DNA of 64,000 nt, from assembly GCF_947179115.1 (NCBI RefSeq), contig NZ_CAMXCI010000001.1, positions 992,001-1,056,000 on the forward strand, written 5' to 3'. Both the position numbers and the translations under genes were made by a program. This stretch comes from Commensalibacter papalotli. GTDB lineage: Bacteria; Pseudomonadota; Alphaproteobacteria; Acetobacterales; Acetobacteraceae. Numbering within the stretch: the stretch's first letter is position 1; the number at the start of each line of letters is the position of its first letter. The notes beneath the pieces are model-generated. The model was given only the letters and a program-made list of their open reading frames with translations. It was not told the DNA's origin and searched no databases. Positions 55,290-63,802 of this stretch are shown in pieces.

Positions 55290-55952
55290 CTAGTTGCTTA
55301 ATTTAATTTGTTTTAAGACTTGGTCAATGTCTTTTGTGACCTCATCCACGCTTTTCATACCATTAATCGCATATAAACAGTTTTTTTTCTGATAGTATGG
55401 TAATAATGGCGCAGTTTGTTTACGATATGTTTCCAATCTTGCTAAGACTGTTTCCTTATTATCGTCAGCTCTAGACACGAATTCAGTAGAACCACAACTA
55501 TCACAAACTTTATCCACTTTTGGCTGCTTAAACAACTTGTGATAGCTAGCACCACATTTTGCACAACTAAAACGACCAGATATACGCTCTGCCAAGACTT
55601 CCTCATCAACTTCCAAAGAAAGCACGGCATCTAGCTGCATATTTTGCGAGGCAAACATTGTATCTAATGCTTCGGCCTGCCCCAAACTACGTGGAAAACC
55701 ATCAAGAATAAATCCATTCTTACAATCATCGACTTGGATTCTTTTTTGAATCATAGATACGATCAAATCATCTGGGACTAGCTCACCATTATCCATAATT
55801 TTCTTCGCAAGCTTGCCAATATCAGATTCTGCTTTCACTTCAGCACGCAACATATCACCTGTTGAAATTTGAGCGATTTTGTATTCTTTAGCAAGATGTT
55901 GCGATTGTGTACCTTTACCAGCACCTGGTGGGCCTAAAAAAACTAATTTCAT
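55290..55952 (-). CDS. adk: Adenylate kinase with zinc-type LID
   Basis: A 220-residue kinase (ATP + AMP to 2 ADP). The P-loop is GPPGAGKGTQ (7-16), and the AMP-binding part contains DGFPRSLGQAEAL. The long LID domain carries four Cys (130, 133, 150, 153), the zinc-binding arrangement. It overlaps secY by four bases, the secY-adk pair of the spc operon. Confidence 0.97.
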   Translation of the reverse strand: MKLVFLGPPGAGKGTQSQHLAKEYKIAQISTGDMLRAEVKAESDIGKLAKKIMDNGELVPDDLIVSMIQKRIQVDDCKNGFILDGFPRSLGQAEALDTMFASQNMQLDAVLSLEVDEEVLAERISGRFSCAKCGASYHKLFKQPKVDKVCDSCGSTEFVSRADDNKETVLARLETYRKQTAPLLPYYQKKNCLYAINGMKSVDEVTKDIDQVLKQIKLSN

Positions 55953-57298
55953 CGCTTTTTCCCTTTACCGCCACGTGACTTACGCAATAAGCCTTGATAC
56001 TGATGTGCAACTAGATGAGATTGCACTTGTGTAACAGTATCAATTGTCACAGACACAATAATAATCAAACTCGTTCCACCAAAATAGAAAGGAACATTAT
56101 AGTGATTGATTAAAAATTGTGGCAGCAAACAAACTGCGACCAAGTATAAAGCACCAATCGTCGTTAATCGGGTTAAAATCGTATCAAAATAAGTTGCTGT
56201 ATTCGCACCGGGACGAATCCCAGGAATAAAACCACCTTGTTTTCGTAGGTTATCAGCAGTTTCTTTCGGATTGAAACTGACCGCCGCATAGAAAAAAGAA
56301 AAGAACACAATCATTGCTGCATAAAACAACATATACAGAAAACGCCCTTGACTAAATTCCTGTCCAACAATCGCCAACCAACCTGGTGTTGAATCGCTTG
56401 ATAAAAATCCAGAAATCGTTACAGGTATTAACAAAACGGAAGATGCAAAAATTGGAGGGATTACTCCTGCTGTATTTACCTTAAGTGGCATATGTGTAGA
56501 ATCCCCACCATATTGGCGTTGTCCTACTTGTCTTTTAGGGTACTGGATAACAACACGCCTTTGTGCTTGTTCCATAAATACAATGAAAGCAATAGTAATA
56601 GCCGCTAAAACTAGGAAAATAACTACAAATATAGGCGATAAGGCCCCAGTATAACCCAAATTAAATAAGCTTGCTAAAGCAGTTGGTAAATTAGCAACAA
56701 TACCAGCAAAAATAATTAACGAAATACCATTTCCTACCCCACGGGCAGTAATTTGCTCACCCAGCCACATCAAAAACATCGTCCCACCAACAAGTGTAAT
56801 TACACATGTCGCTGTAAAGAATAGACCTGGATGAATAACTGCGTTACCTGCAGGAGTACTCATACTCCCGAGTCCAACCGCAATCCCATATGCTTGGAAT
56901 AGTGCAATAAAAACTGTTAAATAACGCGTATATTGGTTAAGCTTTTTACGCCCTTGTTCACCTTCTTTTTTTAAAGCTTCCAAAGAAGGCATCGCCGAAG
57001 ACATTAATTGAATAATGATTGACGCACTAATATAAGGCATAATGTTCAGGGCAAAAATAGTCATACGGCCAAGCGCACCGCCACTAAACATATCAAACAT
57101 ACCCAAAATACCGCCTTGATGTTTGGCAAGTAATTGAGCCATAATAGCCGCATCAACACCTGGGACAGGAATATACGTACCTAAACGGTAAATAATCAAA
57201 GCCCCTAAGGTAAACCAAATGCGTTTTTTTAATTCAGTCGCCTTAGAAAAAGCACTGACATTAATACTAGATGCTAATTGCTCGGCCATAGAGGCCAT
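55949..57298 (-). CDS. secY: SecY protein translocase channel subunit
   Basis: A 449-residue inner-membrane channel with ten predicted helices; PVPGVDAAIM follows the first helix. The loops with KKEGEQGRKKLNQYTRYLTV and the late LRKQGGFIPGIRPG are characteristic. It forms the SecYEG export channel. ATG 57298 has AAAGGA about eight bases before it. A terminator-like hairpin and a candidate promoter lie upstream, in the gap to rplO. Confidence 0.98.
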   Translation of the reverse strand: MASMAEQLASSINVSAFSKATELKKRIWFTLGALIIYRLGTYIPVPGVDAAIMAQLLAKHQGGILGMFDMFSGGALGRMTIFALNIMPYISASIIIQLMSSAMPSLEALKKEGEQGRKKLNQYTRYLTVFIALFQAYGIAVGLGSMSTPAGNAVIHPGLFFTATCVITLVGGTMFLMWLGEQITARGVGNGISLIIFAGIVANLPTALASLFNLGYTGALSPIFVVIFLVLAAITIAFIVFMEQAQRRVVIQYPKRQVGQRQYGGDSTHMPLKVNTAGVIPPIFASSVLLIPVTISGFLSSDSTPGWLAIVGQEFSQGRFLYMLFYAAMIVFFSFFYAAVSFNPKETADNLRKQGGFIPGIRPGANTATYFDTILTRLTTIGALYLVAVCLLPQFLINHYNVPFYFGGTSLIIIVSVTIDTVTQVQSHLVAHQYQGLLRKSRGGKGKKR

Positions 57299-57319
57299 AA
57301 TCTTATCCTTTCAGAAAAA

Positions 57320-57351
57320 ACAGCGTCACCGCAATAGTTACGGGACGCTGT
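57320..57351 (-). terminator. Terminator-like hairpin upstream of secY
   Basis: An 8-bp stem ACAGCGTC / GACGCTGT (extended by CCG/CGG after one bulged base) with a U tract (complement of AAAAAA, 57315-57320) on the minus strand. It lies 22 bases before the secY start, with the Shine-Dalgarno just after it, so it may attenuate secY-adk. Confidence 0.7.
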
Positions 57352-57386
57352 ATTTTTAACCTTAAGATCTATTGTGTTTTATAAAC

Positions 57387-57415
57387 TTATAAGCATTTAT
57401 CATTTGATAATGCAA
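57387..57415 (-). promoter_or_regulatory. Candidate secY promoter
   Basis: TTGCAT (57415-57410), 17 bases, then TTATAA (57392-57387) on the minus strand, in the rplO-secY gap and upstream of the hairpin. A weak match to the sigma-70 consensus. Confidence 0.35.
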
Positions 57416-57434
57416 GTTATATCTCACTTATAGT

Positions 57435-57923
57435 TTAGGCATCTGCAGATACATCCCCAGAAGGCACCAATAGCTTAACAGTGCCACCAGCTTTTTTTAC
57501 TGCTTCAACAGCAGCAGCAGAAGCACCAGAGACTTCAATATTTACAGCTTTATTAAGCTCACCTTTAGCAAGCAAACGAACACCAACATATTTTTTACCT
57601 TTAAATAAGCCAGCATCACGCAAAGAAGCTTCATTAATTACTGAAGAAGCGTTTAGTTTACCACTATCAATTGCTATAGTCAGAGTATCAAGATTTACTT
57701 CTGCATAAATTTTGCGGAAGATATTCTTAAATCCTCTTTTAGGTAAACGACGATAAAGAGGAAGTTGTCCACCTTCAAAGCCGTTAATTGCAACACCAGA
57801 TCTAGCATGTTGGCCTTTATGACCTTTACCTGATGTTTTACCTTTACCTGAACCAATACCACGACCTAAACGTTTTTTATGGTATCTAGAGCCCAGATTA
57901 TCACGAAGTTCATTTAAGTTCAT
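57435..57923 (-). CDS. rplO: Ribosomal protein L15
   Basis: A 162-residue L15 (MNLNELRDN opening; RGIGSGKGKTSGKGHKGQ motif), a 50S protein binding 23S rRNA. It follows rpmD by four bases and precedes secY after a 136-base gap that holds regulatory elements. Confidence 0.97.
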   Translation of the reverse strand: MNLNELRDNLGSRYHKKRLGRGIGSGKGKTSGKGHKGQHARSGVAINGFEGGQLPLYRRLPKRGFKNIFRKIYAEVNLDTLTIAIDSGKLNASSVINEASLRDAGLFKGKKYVGVRLLAKGELNKAVNIEVSGASAAAVEAVKKAGGTVKLLVPSGDVSADA

Positions 57924-57927
57924 TAAA

Positions 57928-58119
57928 TTATCCTTCCACCTTCACAAGGTGGCGAACCTTATTGATCATCCCTTGAACAGCTGGAGTATTTTCCAACTCA
58001 CGAGTTGCGCCAATACGATTTAACCCTAAACCAACCAATGTTTGCTTTTGATCTTTTTGACGACCAATTGCAGAAGCTATTTGTGTAACTTTAACTTTTG
58101 CAGCTTTAGAATCAACCAT
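57928..58119 (-). CDS. rpmD: Ribosomal protein L30
   Basis: A 63-residue L30 (KVTQIASAIGRQKDQKQTLVGLGLNRIG in parts), of normal length for the short bacterial type. It overlaps rpsE by eight bases, so it is probably translated by coupling. Confidence 0.96.
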   Translation of the reverse strand: MVDSKAAKVKVTQIASAIGRQKDQKQTLVGLGLNRIGATRELENTPAVQGMINKVRHLVKVEG

Positions 58120-58690
58120 TTACAACCTCCGCATTTTGCGCATTAGTTGCATTATCTCGGCGTCCAAGTATTTCAGAAACTTTTTTGCCACGTCTTGCAG
58201 CAACAACCCGAGGGCTTGCACAACGACGCAATGCATCAAAAGTAGCTTTCACCATGTTATGAGGATTACGTGAACCTGTTGACTTAGCAACAACGTCATT
58301 AATCCCAAGGCTTTCAAAAACAGCACGCATAGGACCACCGGCAATAATACCAGTTCCTGCTTCTGCTGATCTTAAAATCACTTTACCTGCTCCAAAACAG
58401 CCTTGAACATCATGATGTAATGTTCTGCCTTCTTTCATTGGAACACGAATCATTGATTTCTTAGCTTGCTCTGTTGCTTTACGGATTGCTTCAGGAACTT
58501 CTCTAGCTTTACCAGAACCGTATCCTACGCGACCACGTTGATCACCAACAACAACCAATGCAGCAAATGCAAAGCGACGACCGCCCTTTACAACTTTTGC
58601 AACACGGTTGATTGTTACGAGCTTATCAACCAAATCATCATTATCACGCTCACGTCCTGCGCGACCGCCTTCTTTTACTTCACGTGCCAT
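58112..58690 (-). CDS. rpsE: Ribosomal protein S5
   Basis: A 192-residue S5, a 30S protein at the mRNA entry channel that affects fidelity. The dsRNA-binding-like part (LVDKLVTINRVAKVVKGGRR) and the GAGKVILRSAEAGTGIIAGG block are visible. ATG 58690 is preferred over the TTG at 58696 because GGGAGG lies six bases before it and would touch the TTG. Confidence 0.97.
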   Translation of the reverse strand: MAREVKEGGRAGRERDNDDLVDKLVTINRVAKVVKGGRRFAFAALVVVGDQRGRVGYGSGKAREVPEAIRKATEQAKKSMIRVPMKEGRTLHHDVQGCFGAGKVILRSAEAGTGIIAGGPMRAVFESLGINDVVAKSTGSRNPHNMVKATFDALRRCASPRVVAARRGKKVSEILGRRDNATNAQNAEVVNG

Positions 58691-58702
58691 TCGCAACCTC
58701 CC

Positions 58703-59065
58703 TTAGAACGCAAGTCCGCCCTCACGGGCAGCCTCAGCAAGCGCTTTTACACGCCCATGATAAATATAAGAGCCACGATCAAACACGACCTGTTCCAACC
58801 CAGCTGCTTTTGCACGTTCAGCAATTAATTTACCAATTGTGCGAGCAGCATCAATATCAGCTCCAGTTTTCAATTGTGCTTTAACCGCTGCATCTAAAGT
58901 AGACGCAGCAGCTAAAGTTTTACCAGCAACATCGTCAATGACCTGAGCATAAATATTTTTGCTAGAACGGAAAACTGATAGACGAGGACGCCCATTTCCT
59001 TTTTGACTAAGCTGATAACGCAACCGTCTACGCCGGCGCGCTTGTAATTCACGTTGCGTACCCAT
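58703..59065 (-). CDS. rplR: Ribosomal protein L18
   Basis: A 120-residue L18 (RLSVFRSSKNIYAQVIDD; VFDRGSYIYHGRVKALAEAAREGG), which binds 5S rRNA. It overlaps rplF by one base (TAATG). Confidence 0.97.
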   Translation of the reverse strand: MGTQRELQARRRRRLRYQLSQKGNGRPRLSVFRSSKNIYAQVIDDVAGKTLAAASTLDAAVKAQLKTGADIDAARTIGKLIAERAKAAGLEQVVFDRGSYIYHGRVKALAEAAREGGLAF

Positions 59066-59598
59066 TATTTCTTCTTGCCTTCTTTGCGACGTATGACTTC
59101 ATTATCATAACGAACACCCTTACCTTTATAAGGCTCAGGCTTCCTAAAATTACGAATGTCTAAAGCAACCTGACCAACACGTTGCTTATCATTCCCGTCA
59201 ACCGTTACTGCGGTTGGACGAGGTGTTGTAATTTTAATATCAGCTGGAATTGGATAAACAATATCGTGAGAATACCCAAGATTCATAACCAAGTTTGAAC
59301 CTTGAACAGATGCACGAAAACCTGTTCCTGTAATTTCTAAAGTTTTAGTATAACCTTCAGAAACTCCATGAACCATATTTGCTATTAAAGCTCTAGTTGT
59401 TCCCCACATCGCACGAGCGATGATAGCTTTACCTTTTGGCGCAACAACAACTTGGCTATTTTCGATTTTAGCATCAACATGTTCAGAAACAGGAATAGAT
59501 AAAGCACCTCTTTTCCCTTTTACTGTCATCACACCATTTGCTAAAGAAACTTCTACCCCTTGTGGAATCTGTACAGGGTTTTTGCCTACACGTGACAT
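59065..59598 (-). CDS. rplF: Ribosomal protein L6
   Basis: A 177-residue L6 (MSRVGKNPVQIPQGVEV; C-terminal RKPEPYKGKGVRY), near the factor-binding site of the 50S subunit. GGGGG-type Shine-Dalgarno before the ATG. Confidence 0.98.
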   Translation of the reverse strand: MSRVGKNPVQIPQGVEVSLANGVMTVKGKRGALSIPVSEHVDAKIENSQVVVAPKGKAIIARAMWGTTRALIANMVHGVSEGYTKTLEITGTGFRASVQGSNLVMNLGYSHDIVYPIPADIKITTPRPTAVTVDGNDKQRVGQVALDIRNFRKPEPYKGKGVRYDNEVIRRKEGKKK

Positions 59599-59608
59599 TT
59601 AATCCCCC

Positions 59609-60007
59609 TTAGAATACACGACAAAGAACTTCGCCACCAACATTAGCAGCGCGAGCTTCAACATCAGATAAAACACCACAAGGTGTTGAAAGAATAGATA
59701 CGCCAAGACCACCATAAACACGTGGCAATTCTTTGATTTTAGAATATACACGACGGCCTGGTTTTGAAACTCTTTGAATTTCTTTAATTACAGGTTCACC
59801 GTCAGAGTATTTCAATTCAATATGAAGTTGACTAATACCTTTACGCAATTCTTCTTTTTTGTAACCGCGAATATAACCTTCACGTTTCAACGCTTCTAAA
59901 ACATTAAGTCTTAGATTAGAAGCTGGCGCCACACAAGAAGAGTGACGAGCAGATTGCGCATTACGAATACGGGTGAGCATATCACCTAATGGATCAGATA
60001 ATGACAT
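59609..60007 (-). CDS. rpsH: Ribosomal protein S8
   Basis: A 132-residue S8 (SDPLGDMLTRIRNAQSAR; C-terminal VGGEVLCRVF). S8 binds helix 21 of 16S rRNA and in E. coli represses the spc operon by binding its mRNA near rplE; I did not find the equivalent mRNA site here. Confidence 0.98.
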   Translation of the reverse strand: MSLSDPLGDMLTRIRNAQSARHSSCVAPASNLRLNVLEALKREGYIRGYKKEELRKGISQLHIELKYSDGEPVIKEIQRVSKPGRRVYSKIKELPRVYGGLGVSILSTPCGVLSDVEARAANVGGEVLCRVF

Positions 60008-60017
60008 CTACAGCCCC

Positions 60018-60323
60018 TTACCAACTTGACTTAACCATACCGGGTATTTGCCCAGTAGATGCGAGTTCGCGCAATGCAATACGGCATAGCTCGAATTTAC
60101 GATAGTTACCACGAGAACGGCCTGTTAATTTACAGCGCAAACGCACTCTTGTACGAGAACCGTTACGTGGAAGTTTTGCCAATTTCAAAGAAGCATCGAA
60201 ACGATCTTCAACGGGCAGACTTCTATCCATGACTATATTTTTTAATGCAATGCGTTTTGTTTTATCACGCGCAGACATATTTGCACGCTTCGCATTACGA
60301 TGGATGGCGGAAGTTTTTGCCAT
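60018..60323 (-). CDS. rpsN: Ribosomal protein S14
   Basis: A 101-residue S14, the long zinc-free type: it lacks the CxxC zinc pairs of the short form. It ends with ELASTGQIPGMVKSSW. A 106-base gap with three inverted repeats separates it from rplE upstream. Confidence 0.98.
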   Translation of the reverse strand: MAKTSAIHRNAKRANMSARDKTKRIALKNIVMDRSLPVEDRFDASLKLAKLPRNGSRTRVRLRCKLTGRSRGNYRKFELCRIALRELASTGQIPGMVKSSW

Positions 60324-60343
60324 GCTTTATTTTACCCTCCGGA

Positions 60344-60431
60344 ACCTGTCGAAACTTTCGACCGTTTTCCAAAATAAACAAATTTGCAAGGTGATATTTA
60401 ATTCACCTTGCAGCGAAAAGAACCAGTTCTT
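60344..60431 (-). promoter_or_regulatory. Cluster of inverted repeats between rplE and rpsN
   Basis: Three symmetric elements lie in one gap: a 15-base GTCGAAA-C-TTTCGAC (about 60348-60362), a perfect 9-bp stem GCAAGGTGA / TCACCTTGC with an eight-base loop (60386-60411), and AAGAAC-CA-GTTCTT (60418-60431) overlapping the rplE stop. They may control processing or read-through; no U tract follows the stems. Confidence 0.5.
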
Positions 60432-60999
60432 AGCCAACGAAAGGAAGAGAGAAAGCTTTTAATAAAGCTTTAGCTTCTTCATTTGTTTTAGCAGAGGTCA
60501 CGAAAATAACATCCATACCACGAACTTCGTCTACTTTGTCATAAACGATTTCAGGAAATACGATTTGTTCTTTCAAACCCATTGCAAAGTTACCATGACC
60601 ATCAAAACCTTTGTTCGCAGGTAAACCCCTAAAGTCACGAACACGAGGCAATGCAATTGTCACCAAACGATCTAAGAATTCATACATACGACGACTACGT
60701 AATGTAACTTTACAACCAATTGGCAAACCAGCACGTATCTTGAAGCCAGCAATAGCTTTCTTACTAAGTGTTTTAACTGCTTTTTGACCAGCAATCAAGG
60801 TCATTTCTTCAGTTGCAGCATCTAATTTTTTTTGATCAGCAGCAGCTTCACCAACACCCATATTCAAAACGATTTTTTCTAGGCGCGGTATTTGCATCTC
60901 ATTTTTATATGAGAACTGTTCACGTAGGCTTTTGCGAAACTCGTTTTTATAGAGAGTATAAAGGCGTGCTTCAGAAGCTGTTTGAGTATTTTCTGACAT
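60430..60999 (-). CDS. rplE: Ribosomal protein L5
   Basis: A 189-residue L5 (KIVLNMGVGEA; GLPIGCKVTLR), which binds 5S rRNA. The N-terminal segment before RLYTLYKNEF is slightly longer than in E. coli L5. It starts 11 bases after rplX. Confidence 0.98.
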   Translation of the reverse strand: MSENTQTASEARLYTLYKNEFRKSLREQFSYKNEMQIPRLEKIVLNMGVGEAAADQKKLDAATEEMTLIAGQKAVKTLSKKAIAGFKIRAGLPIGCKVTLRSRRMYEFLDRLVTIALPRVRDFRGLPANKGFDGHGNFAMGLKEQIVFPEIVYDKVDEVRGMDVIFVTSAKTNEEAKALLKAFSLPFVG

Positions 61000-61010
61000 T
61001 CCTCTCTCTC

Positions 61011-61331
61011 CTAACTTTCAATCACTTCGCCAGTAGCTTTGGCGATACGGACTTTACGACCATCTTCTAGAACTCTAAAACCAACCCGTGTTGGTTTTCC
61101 AGATTTTGGATCAACGAGCTTCAGGTTAGACAAATGAACAGGTTTTTCACGTTCAATAATCCCACCAGGTTCACCCATACGGGAAGGCTTCTTGTGGTGT
61201 TTTGCAATTGCAACACCGCGCACAACAGCCTTATCTTCTTCAGGAAGAACAGAAAGAACTTCCCCTTTAACCCCTTTATAAGGGCCAGTGATCACGATAA
61301 CTTGATCACCTTTCTTTATGCGTGCAGCCAT
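61011..61331 (-). CDS. rplX: Ribosomal protein L24
   Basis: A 106-residue L24 with the KOW motif (KKGDQVIVITGPYKGVKGEV), an assembly initiator for the 50S subunit. It overlaps rplN by one base. Confidence 0.98.
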   Translation of the reverse strand: MAARIKKGDQVIVITGPYKGVKGEVLSVLPEEDKAVVRGVAIAKHHKKPSRMGEPGGIIEREKPVHLSNLKLVDPKSGKPTRVGFRVLEDGRKVRIAKATGEVIES

Positions 61332-61699
61332 TATAGAACCTCCGGAGCTAAGGAGATAATTTTCATAAACTTACGAGCACGCAATTCTCTGACCACTGGG
61401 CCAAAGATACGTGTTCCGATAGGTTCGCTTTGTTTATTAATCAGCACAGCTGCATTTTTATCAAAACGAATAGATGTGCCATCAGCACGACGTACAGGAT
61501 AACTTGTACGCACGATTACAGCTTGATGAACCTCACCTTTTTTTACTTTTCCACGAGGAATAGCCTCTTTGACGGAAACGACAATCACGTCGCCGACCGA
61601 AGCAGTTTTCCGCTTTGAACCGCCCAGTACCTTAATGCACTGCACCTCTCTTGCGCCTGAATTATCAGCCACTGTAAGGTTGGTCTCGGGATGGATCAT
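61331..61699 (-). CDS. rplN: Ribosomal protein L14
   Basis: A 122-residue L14 (MIHPETNLTVADNSGAREVQ opening), at the 30S-50S interface. Exact family length; coupled to rplX by a TAATG overlap. Confidence 0.98.
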   Translation of the reverse strand: MIHPETNLTVADNSGAREVQCIKVLGGSKRKTASVGDVIVVSVKEAIPRGKVKKGEVHQAVIVRTSYPVRRADGTSIRFDKNAAVLINKQSEPIGTRIFGPVVRELRARKFMKIISLAPEVL

Positions 61700-61712
61700 G
61701 TCTTAGCCTCCC

Positions 61713-61991
61713 TTAAACTTCAACGCTGGATACTTGCTCAGTTGCCCCGAGAGGAGCACCATTGCGTGTAGTCACAGCCCATGATTTTCTTTTTGATATT
61801 GGAGGCGATTCGATAATACGAACCGTATCCCCAATTTTACATTCATTTAATTCATCATGCGCCGCATATTTTTTTGAACGACGAATGAATTTTTTATAAA
61901 GCGGATGCATAACACGACGAACAACCAGCACTGTCACTGTTTTGTCCATTTTATCGCTTGTCACCCGACCAGTAAGAACGCGCCTTGGCAT
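61713..61991 (-). CDS. rpsQ: Ribosomal protein S17
   Basis: A 92-residue S17 (LTGRVTSDKMDKTVTVLV; HDELNECKIGDTVRIIESPP), a primary 16S rRNA binder. It lies 14 bases after rpmC and 13 before rplN. Confidence 0.97.
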   Translation of the reverse strand: MPRRVLTGRVTSDKMDKTVTVLVVRRVMHPLYKKFIRRSKKYAAHDELNECKIGDTVRIIESPPISKRKSWAVTTRNGAPLGATEQVSSVEV

Positions 61992-62005
61992 TGCCCACGA
62001 ACTCC

Positions 62006-62242
62006 TTAGGACTTGCTGGTGGATGCAGTTGCACCCACGGCGTTTTTGTTTAATTCAACCATAACCGTTTTAATACGTGCGATATCGCGACGAATTACAC
62101 CAACACGGCTGACACCTTCATTTTGACCTGTCGCACGTTGAAAACGCAAGTTGAACTGTTCACGTCTTAAATCAACAAGAAGCGTTTTCAGTTCATCAAT
62201 GGTTTTGACGCGAAGATCAGCTGGCTTTAATGCCTTTGCCAT
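62006..62242 (-). CDS. rpmC: Ribosomal protein L29
   Basis: A 78-residue L29 (DLRREQFNLRFQRATGQ motif), near the exit tunnel where SRP and trigger factor dock. It lies three bases after rplP. The C-terminal extension after the core (AVGATASTSKS) is Ala/Ser-rich. Confidence 0.97.
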   Translation of the reverse strand: MAKALKPADLRVKTIDELKTLLVDLRREQFNLRFQRATGQNEGVSRVGVIRRDIARIKTVMVELNKNAVGATASTSKS

Positions 62243-62245
62243 TCT

Positions 62246-62662
62246 TTAGGCCTCCCCAATACGGGTTATAAATTTTGTTTTAATTGGAAGCTTAGCAGCA
62301 CCAAGTGTTAGTGCTTCTTTAGCTATTTCAGGTGAAACACCTTCAATTTCGAACAAAATACGACCTGGTTTGACTCGAGCAACCCAAAATTCAGGAGATC
62401 CTTTACCAGATCCCATACGAACTTCTGCAGGTTTACTAGAAACAGGAAGATCTGGAAATACACGAATCCATACACGCCCCATACGCTTCATAGCACGAGT
62501 AATCGCACGACGAGAAGCTTCAATTTGACGTGCAGTAATACGTTCAGGTTGCAAAGCTTTCAGACCATAGGTTCCAAAATTTAACTCTGTTCCACCCTTC
62601 GCATTGCCGTGAATACGACCTTTATGAGCTTTGCGGAACTTAGTCCGCCGCGGAGATAGCAT
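62246..62662 (-). CDS. rplP: Ribosomal protein L16
   Basis: A 138-residue L16 (MLSPRRTKFRKAHKGR; RVWIRVFPDLPVSSKPAEVRMG), near the A site of the 50S subunit. The Arg of the PAEVRMGSGKG loop is where hydroxylation occurs in some bacteria. A 62-base gap precedes it. Confidence 0.98.
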   Translation of the reverse strand: MLSPRRTKFRKAHKGRIHGNAKGGTELNFGTYGLKALQPERITARQIEASRRAITRAMKRMGRVWIRVFPDLPVSSKPAEVRMGSGKGSPEFWVARVKPGRILFEIEGVSPEIAKEALTLGAAKLPIKTKFITRIGEA

Positions 62663-62724
62663 TATTTAATATCCTCATGCGTTGTAATAGTTGTATGTAT
62701 AACTACTAAACTCAAATAAATCAA

Positions 62725-63402
62725 TTACCGTTGTGGAACTTGATCAGCAGCACGGCGATCTTGGGCTGAAGGATCATGAGCCATAATTTCGCCCTTAAAG
62801 ATCCAAACCTTCACTCCACATTTACCATATGTAGTTTGTGCTGCAGCTACACCGTAATCAATATCTGCTCTCAGAGTATGCAAAGGAACACGTCCTTCAC
62901 GATACCATTCTACGCGAGCAATTTCAGCGCCACCTAAACGACCACTACAATTAATACGAATACCTTGTGCACCTAAACGCATTGCTGATTGCACAGCACG
63001 TTTCATAGCACGACGGAAAGCAACACGTCTTTCCAGTTGTTGTGCAATATTTTCAGCAACTAAAGTAGCATCAATCTCAGGCTTGCGAATTTCAACAATG
63101 TTTAAAGCAACATCTGCTTTTGCCATTGCTGCCAATTCTTTACGCAAACTGTCGATATCTTGACCTTTTTTACCGATAACAATACCAGGGCGAGCTGCAT
63201 AAATCGTAACACGAGGTTTTTTAGCAGGGCGTTCGATAACTACGCGAGAAACGCCTGCACCTGCTAATTTTTTACGCAAAAATTCACGAAGCTTAAAATC
63301 TTCGAATAATAATCTGGTATAATCTTGATCAGCATACCAACGACTATCCCAAGTGCGATTAATGCCTAGACGCAAACCAATTGGATTTACTTTTTGACCC
63401 AT
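62725..63402 (-). CDS. rpsC: Ribosomal protein S3
   Basis: A 225-residue S3 (MGQKVNPIGLRLGINRTWDS; KH-domain VIGKKGQDIDSLRKELA), at the mRNA entry tunnel with S4 and S5. It lies two bases after rplV. Confidence 0.98.
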   Translation of the reverse strand: MGQKVNPIGLRLGINRTWDSRWYADQDYTRLLFEDFKLREFLRKKLAGAGVSRVVIERPAKKPRVTIYAARPGIVIGKKGQDIDSLRKELAAMAKADVALNIVEIRKPEIDATLVAENIAQQLERRVAFRRAMKRAVQSAMRLGAQGIRINCSGRLGGAEIARVEWYREGRVPLHTLRADIDYGVAAAQTTYGKCGVKVWIFKGEIMAHDPSAQDRRAADQVPQR

Positions 63403-63404
63403 TA

Positions 63405-63800
63405 TTATGCAGCCTTTCCTTCATCGTTGTCTTCACGTTCGGCAACTACTATCTTTATATGACTAAAGAATTTCTCGATTTGTGCGGAACGTCCACGACC
63501 TCTTGCATGAAAACGACGCATAACCATTGCTTTACCAACTTCAGCACGTGACACGACCAAACGATCAACGTCAAGCTGGTGGTTATTCTCTGCGTTAGCA
63601 ATCGCACTTTCAAGTATCGTTTTTACTTGCTGAGCAATTCTACGTTTTGAGAAACTTAGTTTTGCTAATGCTTGAGATACAGGTTCATTACGAATTAAAC
63701 CTGCAACTAAGTTCAATTTACGTGGACTAGTTCTGATATTACGACCAACTGCTTGAGCTTCGTTCTCAGAAAGTGCACGTGGATGCTTTGGTTTACTCAT
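63405..63800 (-). CDS. rplV: Ribosomal protein L22
   Basis: A 131-residue L22 (VGRNIRTSPRKLNLVAGLIR; MVMRRFHARGRGRSAQI), with the loop that lines the exit tunnel. It lies two bases after rpsS. The acidic C-terminal tail (EREDNDEGKAA) is short. Confidence 0.98.
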   Translation of the reverse strand: MSKPKHPRALSENEAQAVGRNIRTSPRKLNLVAGLIRNEPVSQALAKLSFSKRRIAQQVKTILESAIANAENNHQLDVDRLVVSRAEVGKAMVMRRFHARGRGRSAQIEKFFSHIKIVVAEREDNDEGKAA

Positions 63801-63802
63801 AA

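Noticed and set aside
58691..58696. TTG start for rpsE at 58696
   Set aside because: The GGGAGG site would directly abut the TTG; spacing is right only for ATG 58690.
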